A DNA stretch of 52,895 bases, from IMG/VR virus record IMGVR_UViG_3300032050_000187, positions 1 to 52,895 of that record; one strand, given 5' to 3'. This document shows, one piece after another, positions 29,451 to 37,023 of the stretch; within the stretch, counting starts at the first letter, position 1; each line of letters opens with the position of its first letter. The stretch comes from a virus. The notes below the pieces were generated by a model, which did no database searches, was not told where the DNA came from, and saw nothing but the letters and a program-made list of their open reading frames with translations. The position numbers and the translations under genes are program-made.

Positions 29451-31423
29451 GTAAACCATTTGAACGCGCCATCGTGCTGGACTTTGAAACTGCCTGGGGG
29501 CGCGGCGTGAAGCTGGGCTTTTCTTGCCAGACCATGGAGGAGTACATACGCGACCCCCGCTTCAAGGCGTGGGGAGTGTCTTGGAAAGAGCTTGGCGGCG
29601 AAGCACCCGCAGTATGGGTTAGACGCAGGGACTTGCCCGAGTTCTTCAAGTCAATCGACTGGAGCACCACCGCGGTCATGGCACAAAACGCAGGGTTCGA
29701 TGTGTCGATCATGGAGTGGCACTACAACGCACACCCAGCGTTCATCATGGACACGCTGTCTATGGGCCGGGCACTGCGCGGTGTGGAGGTGGGCAACAGC
29801 TTGGCCAAGCTGGCCAAAGACCTGGGCCTGCCGCCCAAGGGGGACGGGCTGTCGCCATCAGAGAACATACTGGACGAATTGCCTGCGAATGTGGAGGTCA
29901 CGCTGGCTGAGTACTGCTGCCATGACACATGGCTGTGTGAACAAATTTTCTTTGGGCTTGGTGGCTGGGACTACCCCACAAAAGAACTCAAACTCATTGA
30001 CATGACGCTCAAGATGTACACACGCCCAGTGTTGCAGCTTGACCAGCAGATGTTGATACAAGCATTAACAGAGGAAGGAAACATACGTGAAGCGCTCCTA
30101 CAACGTCTTAACATCGATGAGTCTGAGCTGGCGTCAAACCCTAAGTTTGCGCAGATTCTTACAGGCCTTGGCGTTACACCCCCGACAAAAATCAGTAAGA
30201 CCACAGGCAAACAAACGCTTGCCCTGGCAAAAAACGATGCACTCTTCCAAGCCCTCCTCAATGGTTCGAATGAGGATGTTGCGCTCCTTTGCGAAGCGCG
30301 GCTCAAGGTCAAGTCAACAACCGAACGGACAAGGGCACAGCGGTTCTTGGACATCAGCCAGCGTGGTGCGCTCCCGGTTCCGCTTTCGTACTACGGTGCT
30401 CAGACTGGGCGATGGACGGCAGCTAAGGGGTCAGCCATCAACATGCAAAACCTCAAGCGCGGTTCGTTCTTACGTAAAGCGATTATGGCTCCCGATGGCT
30501 ACCAACTCGTTGTCGGCGACCTCTCGCAGATTGAGCCGCGAGTACTCGCGTGGCTGGCTGACTACGACGATATGCTCGACATCTTCCGGGCTGGAGGTGA
30601 CCCTTACGCGGCATTCGGAAGTCAGATGTTCAACATACCCGGCCTTACTAAAGAGTCTCATCCTGACCTGCGGCAATCTGCGAAGAGCGCGTTACTGGGC
30701 TGCGGCTATGGGCTGGGCTGGTCATCGTTCGCGTCACAGCTTCTTACGGGGTTCCTTGGGGCTCCCCCAGTTCGCTACTCGAAAGAGTTTGCTAAAGCAC
30801 TGGGCGTGGACGGAGAATATGCACAACGCTTCCTAGACTGGGATGAGAACGTCAAGAAGCTGGAGGAAATCCCCCACACCTGCACCACGCAAGAGTTGCT
30901 GGTGCACTGCCTTGCGGCCAAGAAGATCATCGACATCTACCGCGCCACTGCGGCCCCTGTCGTGGACTTATGGGGGATGTTTGGCCAGCTTATTGAGAGC
31001 AGCCTGTACAACGGCAAGGAGTACACGCACAAGTGCCTGACCTTCAAGAAGGGGGAGATCGTCTTGCCAAGCGGCATGAGCTTGTTGTATCCTGACTTGA
31101 AGCCCATCAAGGATGACAAGGGCCGGGTGCAGTGGGTTTACGGCCCCGACCAGACCAAGCTATATGCTGGTAAGATAACGAACAACGTCACGCAGGGCGT
31201 AGCAAGATGCGTGATGACAGACGGGATGCTTCGCGTAGCAAAACAGTATCCAGTCAAAGGGACAGTGCATGACGAGCTGATTGCCGTTGTGCCTGACGAT
31301 GAAGTAGCCACCGCTAAGACATGGGTCTTGGCGCAGATGACTATGGAGCCGAAGTATTTGCCGGGGATACCCCTGGCCGCTGACGGTGGTGCGCACCGTC
31401 GTTATGGGTTAGCAAAAAATTAA
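29447..31423 (+). CDS. Family A DNA polymerase with 3'-5' exonuclease
   Basis: 658 aa. Exonuclease motifs: LDFET (Asp12, Glu14), NAGFD (Asp85), YCCHD (Asp160). Polymerase motif A is GDLSQIEPR (Asp358), motif B R409-x3-K413-x7-Y421-G, motif C HDE (608-610). The position that equals Phe762 of E. coli Pol I is Leu417. The start is a TTG (29447-29449); no in-frame ATG comes early enough to keep the exonuclease motif. The gene begins with a 4-bp overlap with its neighbour. It replicates the phage genome. No DNA ligase or separate clamp is seen. Confidence 0.93.
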   Translation: MSKPFERAIVLDFETAWGRGVKLGFSCQTMEEYIRDPRFKAWGVSWKELGGEAPAVWVRRRDLPEFFKSIDWSTTAVMAQNAGFDVSIMEWHYNAHPAFIMDTLSMGRALRGVEVGNSLAKLAKDLGLPPKGDGLSPSENILDELPANVEVTLAEYCCHDTWLCEQIFFGLGGWDYPTKELKLIDMTLKMYTRPVLQLDQQMLIQALTEEGNIREALLQRLNIDESELASNPKFAQILTGLGVTPPTKISKTTGKQTLALAKNDALFQALLNGSNEDVALLCEARLKVKSTTERTRAQRFLDISQRGALPVPLSYYGAQTGRWTAAKGSAINMQNLKRGSFLRKAIMAPDGYQLVVGDLSQIEPRVLAWLADYDDMLDIFRAGGDPYAAFGSQMFNIPGLTKESHPDLRQSAKSALLGCGYGLGWSSFASQLLTGFLGAPPVRYSKEFAKALGVDGEYAQRFLDWDENVKKLEEIPHTCTTQELLVHCLAAKKIIDIYRATAAPVVDLWGMFGQLIESSLYNGKEYTHKCLTFKKGEIVLPSGMSLLYPDLKPIKDDKGRVQWVYGPDQTKLYAGKITNNVTQGVARCVMTDGMLRVAKQYPVKGTVHDELIAVVPDDEVATAKTWVLAQMTMEPKYLPGIPLAADGGAHRRYGLAKN

Positions 31424-31433
31424 GGAGTAAGCA

Positions 31434-31751
31434 ATGACAGTTAGACACAGACCACTGCCACACAAGCTGCGTGTGGGCAACAAGACATACTCGGTTGAGG
31501 TTGTCGAAGCGATGATCGAGAAGAACCTGATGGGGCGCACGTATTACCCCGACAGAAACATCAAGATCGGACTCAAGAGCAACCGCACCGGGCGTGTGTA
31601 CAAGCCCGCTGAAATCCACGACACCTTCTGGCACGAGGTGGTGCACGCCATACTGCACGACATGGACGAGGACCGCTTGAACAGAGACGAGCGCTTTGTT
31701 ACCCGGTTCGCCAACCGCTTGGCCAAAGCAATCGAGACTGCGAGATTTTGA
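31434..31751 (+). CDS. Small HExxH zincin-like protein
   Basis: 105 aa. FWHEVVHAILHDMDED (HExxH at 67-71) is a zinc peptidase signature, preceded by a beta-sheet N-terminus and followed by a helix with FANRLAKAIE. Compact size and the motif recall ImmA/IrrE-like or SprT-like proteins. Phages carry such proteins in replication clusters, perhaps to clear proteins from DNA, which is inference. It overlaps the nuclease gene by one base (TGATG). Confidence 0.72.
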   Translation: MTVRHRPLPHKLRVGNKTYSVEVVEAMIEKNLMGRTYYPDRNIKIGLKSNRTGRVYKPAEIHDTFWHEVVHAILHDMDEDRLNRDERFVTRFANRLAKAIETARF

Positions 31752-32416
31752 TGAATCAAGTCACATGGAGCCATAGCGCTCTCAAGGACTTCGAGGGGTG
31801 CGCACGCAGGCACTACGAAGTCAAGGTGCTTAATAACTACCCGTTCCAAGAAACGGAGGCCACGCGCTACGGCACAAGCTTTCACACAGCAGCCGAGGTC
31901 TACATTCGGGACGGCACACCGCTGCCCCCTGAGTTTGAGTACGCCACGGCTGTGTTAGATGCGCTCCTGGCCAAGCCGGGGAGGAAGCTGTGCGAGTACG
32001 AGATGGGCATCACCCCGGACTTGCAGCCGTGTGACTTCAACGAACCCAAGCGCTGGGTCAGGGGTATCGCTGACTTGCTCATCATTGACGACGACAACCT
32101 GACCGCCTCGGTGCTGGACTACAAGACGGGCAACAACAAGTACCCAGACCGTGACCAGCTAAAGCTGATGTCCCTCATGGTGTTCAAGCACTTCCCCCAT
32201 ATCCGCAAGGTGCGTTCAGCGCTGCTGTTCGTGGTCAAGAACGATATGGTCAAGCACACCATGACCGTGGACGAAGCCGATGCTGAGTGGTGGCGCTATC
32301 GTGAGCGTGTGGCCAAGCTGGAAGCCTGCTATGCCACAGGCGTTTGGAACCCCACCCGCACCCCGCTGTGCGGCTGGTGCCCTGTGAGATCATGTGAGTT
32401 CAATCCTAAACACTGA
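31751..32416 (+). CDS. Cas4/RecB-like PD-(D/E)xK exonuclease with Fe-S cysteines
   Basis: 221 aa. GTSFH (His45), GIAD (Asp108), LDYKTG (Asp123, Lys125) and Gln136 are the RecB-type active site. Cys17 plus CGWC and RSC at the end (207, 210, 215) match the four cysteines that hold an [4Fe-4S] cluster in AddB and Cas4. Such enzymes chew DNA ends for recombination; with the SSB-like gene it suggests a phage recombination pathway. No CRISPR genes are near. Start at ATG after TTG. Confidence 0.8.
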   Translation: MNQVTWSHSALKDFEGCARRHYEVKVLNNYPFQETEATRYGTSFHTAAEVYIRDGTPLPPEFEYATAVLDALLAKPGRKLCEYEMGITPDLQPCDFNEPKRWVRGIADLLIIDDDNLTASVLDYKTGNNKYPDRDQLKLMSLMVFKHFPHIRKVRSALLFVVKNDMVKHTMTVDEADAEWWRYRERVAKLEACYATGVWNPTRTPLCGWCPVRSCEFNPKH

Positions 32417-32425
32417 AAGGAATGT

Positions 32426-32725
32426 ATGTCAACCATAGAACCTAACGCCCCGGCTTTTGGCTGCGCCACCTTGTGCCACGTATGCCGCAAACCTGTAGAT
32501 ATGTCCGATTTTGCTGTCGAACACGACGGCCATGTAGGGGTGCGCAACCAATCATTTACCGTTGAAGGTTACGGGAATATCATCATGCACGCAGAGTGTG
32601 CGACCGTGTTGGCGATGCGGTTAATTCACGATGTAATGAAACAAAAAGAGCGCACCGCTCAAACCCCGCTGCGTGTTGTAGAAGCACTTGGCAAACTCAG
32701 AAAGGCAAATCATGGCAACTCGTAA
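32426..32725 (+). CDS. Small zinc-finger-like protein
   Basis: 99 aa. CHVCRKPVDMSDFAVEHDGH and a later His/Cys (MHAEC) form a possible zinc site. RBS AAAGGAATGT. The end (KAQTPL-RVVEALGKLRKA type) is helical. It overlaps the HNH gene by 14 bp. Unknown. Confidence 0.6.
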   Translation: MSTIEPNAPAFGCATLCHVCRKPVDMSDFAVEHDGHVGVRNQSFTVEGYGNIIMHAECATVLAMRLIHDVMKQKERTAQTPLRVVEALGKLRKANHGNS

Positions 32726-32945
32726 CTACGCAAAAGAATACGCAAACTATCAGGGCAAGCCCGAACAGATTGCAAAGACAGGCGAACGCGTGAAGGCGCG
32801 GCGCATGATGGTTAAAGCTGGCAAGGCCAGCAAGGGGGACGGCAAAGACGTAGACCACGTTAAGCCCATCCGCAGCGGGGGGACAACTACTATAAACAAT
32901 CTTCGTATGCGCAATCGCAGTTCAAACCGAGGAGACAACAAATGA
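32712..32945 (+). CDS. HNH endonuclease-like protein
   Basis: 77 aa. DVDHVKPIRSGGTTTINNLR then MRNRSSNRGDNK is the DHxxP...N..N core of the HNH nuclease motif. The N-terminal half is basic and lacks the usual CxxC zinc pairs, so this is a minimal form. Roles for small phage HNH proteins include packaging nicks and homing; this one is inside the replication cluster, away from terminase. The start ATG lies in the overlap with the preceding gene. Confidence 0.75.
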   Translation: MATRNYAKEYANYQGKPEQIAKTGERVKARRMMVKAGKASKGDGKDVDHVKPIRSGGTTTINNLRMRNRSSNRGDNK

Positions 32946-33052
32946 CCTTTGATGATTGGTGGAAGACCCTCACGGTCTCAGAGCAAAAGCTCATAGGCTA
33001 CAACGTAGCCCGCTTTGTTTGGGAACAAGCGCTGGCGTTAGGAAAAAAATAA
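32942..33052 (+). CDS. 36-aa protein before helicase
   Basis: MTFDDWWKTLTVSEQKLIGY continues with NVARFVWEQALALGKK. ATGA overlap with the HNH gene, aromatic and helical. Its stop lies 12 bp before the helicase start. The FDxWWxxxTxxExKxxGxNVARFVWEQA form recurs in other phages as I recall. Unknown function. Confidence 0.58.
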   Translation: MTFDDWWKTLTVSEQKLIGYNVARFVWEQALALGKK

Positions 33053-33064
33053 ACCGAGAAGCAA

Positions 33065-34624
33065 ATGGAAATCATAGACAACAAAGCACTGCTGTTCACT
33101 ACCCGCAACCCCAACAAATACTGCATCATCCCAAAGCACAAAGTCATGCCCCGCACAGATGGCGGCTTTGATGTTGCAGTCTACTGGGGGTTGGACGAGG
33201 CGCGTGTGTTGAAGAACCTTGGTGTCAAAGACGTACCCTCGCCCATTGTGAGGAAGTACCCCTGGCCTGGGCGCTACAAACCCATGGCCCACCAAGTCGA
33301 GACCGCTGCCTTCCTGACACTCAACCGCCGTGCATTTGTGTTCTCGGAACCCGGCACAGGCAAGACGCTATCGGCACTGTGGGCAGCGGACTACTTGATG
33401 CAGCGCGGTGAAGTGCGCCGTGTGTTGATACTGTGCCCCCTGTCGATCATGCAGTCAGCGTGGGTGGGAGACATCAGCAACAGCATCATCCACCGCTCGG
33501 CCATAGTTGCGCACCACCCTCAAGCTAGCCGCCGCATTGAGATGCTTCAGCAGAACTACGAGATCGTCATCACTAACTACGAAGGGCTAAACCTGATAGC
33601 CGATGAGATCAACGCCAACGGCAAGTTCGATCTGGTCATTGTCGATGAGGCCAACGCATACAAGACGGCCACCACACGGCGCTGGAAGGCGCTGGCATCC
33701 ATCATCAAGCCCAACACCTTTCTGTGGATGATGACAGGCACGCCTGCATCGCAGTCGCCTGTCGATGCCTATGGTCTGGCCAAGCTGGTCAACCCGGACG
33801 GTGTGCCCAAGTTCTTCACAGCATGGCGCGACAAGGTGATGAACAAAGTGACCATGTTTAAGTGGGCACCCAAGGCAGATGCTAAGGACACCGTGCATGA
33901 GGCGCTACAGCCCGCCATTCGCTTCACCAAAGAGCAGTGCTTGGACTTGCCCCCTGTCGTGACAACCACACGCGAAGTGCCGCTGACCCCACAGCAGGCC
34001 AAGTACTACAACATGCTCAAAGAGCGCATGGTGGTGCAAGCCGCAGGAGAAACGATCAGCGCGGTCAATGCTGCCGCTGGTGTGTCCAAGCTCTTGCAGA
34101 TCAGTTGCGGTGCGGCGTACACCGATGACAAGGAAGTGGTTGAGTTCGATGCTGCGCCCCGCCTGGGCGTGCTGGAAGAAATTCTGGAGGAGACCAGCCG
34201 CAAGGTGCTGATCTTCGCGCTGTTTCGCTCAAGCATTGACGGCATCCATACGCACCTGCTCAAGAAGGGCATCGCCGCTGAGTGCATCCATGGTGGCGTG
34301 ACGGCCAGCAAACGCGCTGACATCATCCGCCGCTTCCAAGATACGCCCGACCCCCGTGTGCTGGTCATGCAGCCCCAGGCTACAGCGCATGGCATTACCC
34401 TGACCGCTGCCGACACTGTGGTGTTCTACGGCCCGCTGATGAGCGTGGAGCAATACATCCAGTGCATAGCCCGTGCAGACCGCAAGGGGCAGAACTCAGA
34501 CAAGGTGACCGTCATCCACATCGAGGGTAGCCCCATCGAGAAGAAGATGTTCAAAGCCCTTGGCGGCAAAGTGAGCGACAACTCACTGCTGACCGACATG
34601 TTCACCCACGAAATTAAATCTTGA
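33065..34624 (+). CDS. SNF2-like superfamily 2 helicase
   Basis: 519 aa. Walker A SEPGTGKT (94-101), DEAN box (194-197), TGTPA (224-228) and a C-terminal helicase domain with the arginine-finger motif QCIARADRKGQ. The order and short length fit phage DEAD/SNF2-like ATPases that move on double-stranded DNA or remodel replication complexes. RBS GAGAAGC. In context it is a replication or recombination helicase. Confidence 0.88.
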   Translation: MEIIDNKALLFTTRNPNKYCIIPKHKVMPRTDGGFDVAVYWGLDEARVLKNLGVKDVPSPIVRKYPWPGRYKPMAHQVETAAFLTLNRRAFVFSEPGTGKTLSALWAADYLMQRGEVRRVLILCPLSIMQSAWVGDISNSIIHRSAIVAHHPQASRRIEMLQQNYEIVITNYEGLNLIADEINANGKFDLVIVDEANAYKTATTRRWKALASIIKPNTFLWMMTGTPASQSPVDAYGLAKLVNPDGVPKFFTAWRDKVMNKVTMFKWAPKADAKDTVHEALQPAIRFTKEQCLDLPPVVTTTREVPLTPQQAKYYNMLKERMVVQAAGETISAVNAAAGVSKLLQISCGAAYTDDKEVVEFDAAPRLGVLEEILEETSRKVLIFALFRSSIDGIHTHLLKKGIAAECIHGGVTASKRADIIRRFQDTPDPRVLVMQPQATAHGITLTAADTVVFYGPLMSVEQYIQCIARADRKGQNSDKVTVIHIEGSPIEKKMFKALGGKVSDNSLLTDMFTHEIKS

Positions 34625-34653
34625 AAGGAGTTGCAAAGCCAAAAAATATGTGT

Positions 34654-34677
34654 AACATGTCCAACCTTAGACAAAAC
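34654..34677. promoter_or_regulatory. Operator-like palindrome TGTC-N8-GACA, copy 3
   Basis: AACATGTCCAACCTTAGACA then AAAC, in the 68-bp gap before the gene at 34693, the longest gap between two genes in the replication block. It matches copy 2 at 18 of 24 positions. A possible promoter TTGCAA-N16-TAACAT (34631-34658) abuts it. Confidence 0.5.
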
Positions 34678-34692
34678 AAAAAGGAGAAGTAG

Positions 34693-35097
34693 ATGAGTGA
34701 TGAAGCAGTACCCCTCGACAAATTGGCGAAGGTCTACCGCAAGATTCGTGACCGCATCGCTGTGCTGACACAGGAGTACGACACCCAAGTCGAACAACTG
34801 AAGGCGCAGCAAGATGAGGTCAAGAACGCAATGAAAGAGCACCTCAAGGCGCTCGGCGCAAGCTCAGTCAACACGCCGCAAGGCACAGTGATTATGGGCA
34901 CCAAGACACGGTATTCGACAGACGACTGGGATTCGTTCAAGGAGTTTGTCAAGACCGAAGACGCTCTCGACTTGTTCGAGCGGCGCATCCATCAAGGCAA
35001 CATGAAACTGTTCCTTGAAGACAACCCCGGCAAGCTCCCGCCTGGACTCAACTCCATGCAAGAGTACGACATTTCCGTTCGCAAGCCTTCCAAGTAA
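34693..35097 (+). CDS. Conserved protein paired with SSB, coiled coil
   Basis: 134 aa. The N-terminal 50 residues are a coiled coil (LAKVYRKIRDRIAVLTQEYD then TQVEQLKAQQDEVKNAMKEH); then GTVIMGTKTRYSTDDWDSFK and a C-terminal LPPGLNSMQEYDISVRKP. I recall this family beside single-strand binding protein genes in T7-like and related phages, without an agreed function. A nuclease inhibitor or SSB partner is conceivable. RBS AAAGGAGAAGTAG. Confidence 0.68.
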   Translation: MSDEAVPLDKLAKVYRKIRDRIAVLTQEYDTQVEQLKAQQDEVKNAMKEHLKALGASSVNTPQGTVIMGTKTRYSTDDWDSFKEFVKTEDALDLFERRIHQGNMKLFLEDNPGKLPPGLNSMQEYDISVRKPSK

Positions 35098-35112
35098 CCC
35101 CAGGAGAAACCT

Positions 35113-36078
35113 ATGAGCAACGTAGCTCTTTTTAACCCTTCCCAAGTCCCCGCCTTTGCACGCAAAGGTGAGTTGTCCGATGTCGCCAAAGCCCTTGCAG
35201 GCGGCGGTGCTGGCCAGTCAGGTGAGCGCATCTCCATCAAAGGCGGTGTGTTTCGTTTGTTGTCAGGCGGTAAAGAAATCGCTGCCATTGAGGAGCGCTA
35301 CCTCGATGTGGTGATCGTCAAAGCCGCGCCCAAAGTCGCACGTACCTTCTACATGAAGAAGTATGACGGCGAGACCGCAGCGTCCCCCGACTGTTGGAGC
35401 AATGACGGCGAGACCCCAGACGCCAAGTCCAAGAACCCCCAGGCCGACACCTGCAACGGCTGCACCCAAAACATCGCGGGTTCAGGCACAGGCAACAGCC
35501 GCGCCTGCCGCTACCAACAGCGTCTGGCTGTGGTGCTGGCCAGCGACATCGAGGGTTCAGTCAAGCAGTTGGCCCTGCCTGCCACCTCCTTGTTCGGCAA
35601 GGAAGTCGGCGAAGACCGCCCATTGCAGGCGTATGCCCGCTGGTTGGTGGCCCAGGGTGTTGACCCCAGCACCGTTGTGACCCGCATGAAGTTCGACACC
35701 AAGGCCGAAGCGCCCAAGTTGTTCTTCAAAGCCATGCGCTGGCTGACCGATGAGGAGTACGCCGAGGCCACCAAGCAAGGCGAGACCGAAGATGCCAAGC
35801 GTGCAGTGGTGATGAACGTGGCTGCTCAAGACAGCGTGCCTCCTGCCAACCCCCTGGGCGGCACACCGCCCAAAGCGGCCAAGGCCGCGCCTGCTCCCGT
35901 TGCTGAAGAAGAGGACGAAGCACCTGCTCCCGCCCCCAAGGCCAGCAAGAAGCCCAAGACCGAGCCTGTGGCTGACGCGGACGAGGAGCCGACCGTGAAG
36001 AAAGAAGAGAAGAAGCCCAGCGCTGTGCCCGGTAAGAAAGACTTGGCATCTGTTGTGGCCGATTGGGACGACGAGTGA
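35113..36078 (+). CDS. Single-stranded DNA-binding protein candidate
   Basis: 321 aa. A central part with Cys94, Cys114, Cys117 and Cys132 may hold zinc, as in T4 gp32. The C-terminal 110 residues are a Pro/Ala/Glu/Lys linker that ends in an acidic tip (LASVVADWDDE), which in SSBs recruits partner proteins. Core residues suit an OB-fold, but I see no decisive motif. Between helicase and primase, this fits the replication SSB. RBS AGGAGAAACC. Confidence 0.72.
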   Translation: MSNVALFNPSQVPAFARKGELSDVAKALAGGGAGQSGERISIKGGVFRLLSGGKEIAAIEERYLDVVIVKAAPKVARTFYMKKYDGETAASPDCWSNDGETPDAKSKNPQADTCNGCTQNIAGSGTGNSRACRYQQRLAVVLASDIEGSVKQLALPATSLFGKEVGEDRPLQAYARWLVAQGVDPSTVVTRMKFDTKAEAPKLFFKAMRWLTDEEYAEATKQGETEDAKRAVVMNVAAQDSVPPANPLGGTPPKAAKAAPAPVAEEEDEAPAPAPKASKKPKTEPVADADEEPTVKKEEKKPSAVPGKKDLASVVADWDDE

Positions 36079-36085
36079 GGCCAAC

Positions 36086-36313
36086 ATGAAAGACAACAAA
36101 GAAGAAACCTTCATGCAGACGGTGTATGTGCTTAACGGCATCACCTATGTGCCGCACTACCGCAACCCCTCGGTCTTTGTCGGCCCAGGCTACCCGCGCT
36201 TCACACGCCAGCGTTACTCAGACACCGAACTGCGCAACGCAGGTGCGCAGCAAGGGGGCTTCCCGTTGTGGAAGCGCAGTAACTATGGCGTTGTGACAGA
36301 CCAGCAACCTTGA
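36086..36313 (+). CDS. Small protein, unknown function
   Basis: 75 aa from MKDNKEETFMQTVYVLNGIT; the internal Met at 10 is an alternative start. Aromatic, Gly/Pro-rich and basic (GPGYPRFTRQRYSDTELRNA). It is followed by a UUCG hairpin. Unknown. Confidence 0.52.
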   Translation: MKDNKEETFMQTVYVLNGITYVPHYRNPSVFVGPGYPRFTRQRYSDTELRNAGAQQGGFPLWKRSNYGVVTDQQP

Positions 36314-36317
36314 ACCA

Positions 36318-36337
36318 GCGGGGGCTTCGGCCCCTGC
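36318..36337 (+). terminator. UUCG-loop hairpin in early operon
   Basis: GCGGGGGC-TTCG-GCCCCTGC, 8 bp with one G-T pair, followed by ATTTAGGAGAATC and the next gene. The core is the same as at 7593-7606. Weak T content, so more likely to protect or process mRNA than to stop transcription fully. Confidence 0.5.
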
Positions 36338-36352
36338 ATTTAGGAGAATCAA

Positions 36353-36571
36353 ATGCATAGCGAACAGAAATTTTGGATTTGTATGTGGGGCATGGTGGTG
36401 ACGTTTTTGATAACGGTGATGGTGTGCCTCACCCTGTCAGGGTTTGACCGCCGCGACAAGTGGGACAAGGCAGTGAGCAACGGCGCTGACCCGATGGTGG
36501 CTACCTGTGCTTTGTACAGCGCGGACACGAGCACCGCCATCTGCACAATCTTGGCGCAGAACCGCAAGTGA
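36353..36571 (+). CDS. Small membrane protein
   Basis: 72 aa. MHSEQKFWICMWGMVVTFLI continues TVMVCLTLSG, one membrane helix, then a soluble domain of 40 residues with two Cys. RBS TTAGGAGAATC. Could be a membrane-anchored early protein. Unknown. Confidence 0.6.
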   Translation: MHSEQKFWICMWGMVVTFLITVMVCLTLSGFDRRDKWDKAVSNGADPMVATCALYSADTSTAICTILAQNRK

Positions 36572-36572
36572 C

Positions 36573-36851
36573 ATGGCCTACTCAGAAAAAACAATCAACG
36601 CGATCATGCGTGCGCCCAAGACGCTGGGGAACCAGCTAGGTCGATGGGCCGCGCACCACAACTTCTCGGTCGTGCGCATCTCCAAAGCTTTGGGTGTGTC
36701 CCGCCAGACTGTCTACAACTGGTTTGAAGGTGGCGACATCTTCCCCGCCTATGAGTTTCGGGTCGAGACCATGTTGAAATTCCTACAAACCGCCCACTCA
36801 GCCGATGACGCCTGGAGAAAAATATGCGCACACTACAACCTCGAACCCTGA
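36573..36851 (+). CDS. HTH DNA-binding protein
   Basis: 92 aa from MAYSEKTINAIMRAPKTLGN. Residues 31-57 (FSVVRISKALGVSRQTVYNW then FEGG) are a clear helix-turn-helix of the Cro/XRE or YdaS type; the rest is helical. Start chosen to follow the previous stop directly (TGACATG). It may be a phage repressor, or a primase or ori cofactor, since it is two genes before the primase-helicase. It overlaps the next gene by 28 bp. Confidence 0.7.
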   Translation: MAYSEKTINAIMRAPKTLGNQLGRWAAHHNFSVVRISKALGVSRQTVYNWFEGGDIFPAYEFRVETMLKFLQTAHSADDAWRKICAHYNLEP

Positions 36852-37009
36852 CTAACAGCGAACTCATTCGCATTGCGGCAGACGAACTGGACTCACACGA
36901 CAACATGCCCCGCGAATGGCAGCTTGAATTGCTACGCCGCTTCACAGCGCTGGCCCCCAGCGACGAGTACCCGCCCAAAGACCCACAGCAAATCGACCTG
37001 TTTAAATAA
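36824..37009 (+). CDS. Small helical protein before primase
   Basis: 61 aa, MRTLQPRTLTNSELIRIAAD then ELDSHDNMPREWQLELLRRF. RBS TGGAGAAAAAT. Overlaps the HTH gene by 28 bp in another frame. Charged and helical; unknown. Confidence 0.55.
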   Translation: MRTLQPRTLTNSELIRIAADELDSHDNMPREWQLELLRRFTALAPSDEYPPKDPQQIDLFK

Positions 37010-37023
37010 GCCGAAGGACATCC

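Noticed and set aside
31751-32416. Cas4 as part of a CRISPR adaptation module
   Set aside because: No cas1, cas2 or repeat array is near; RecB/Cas4-like nucleases with four Cys are common in phages without CRISPR.
32870-32900. GGGGGGACAACTACTATAAAC as a second copy of the sequence at 24046 (possible promoter)
   Set aside because: Here it codes the GGTTTINN motif of the HNH core; similarity to 24046 is probably chance.
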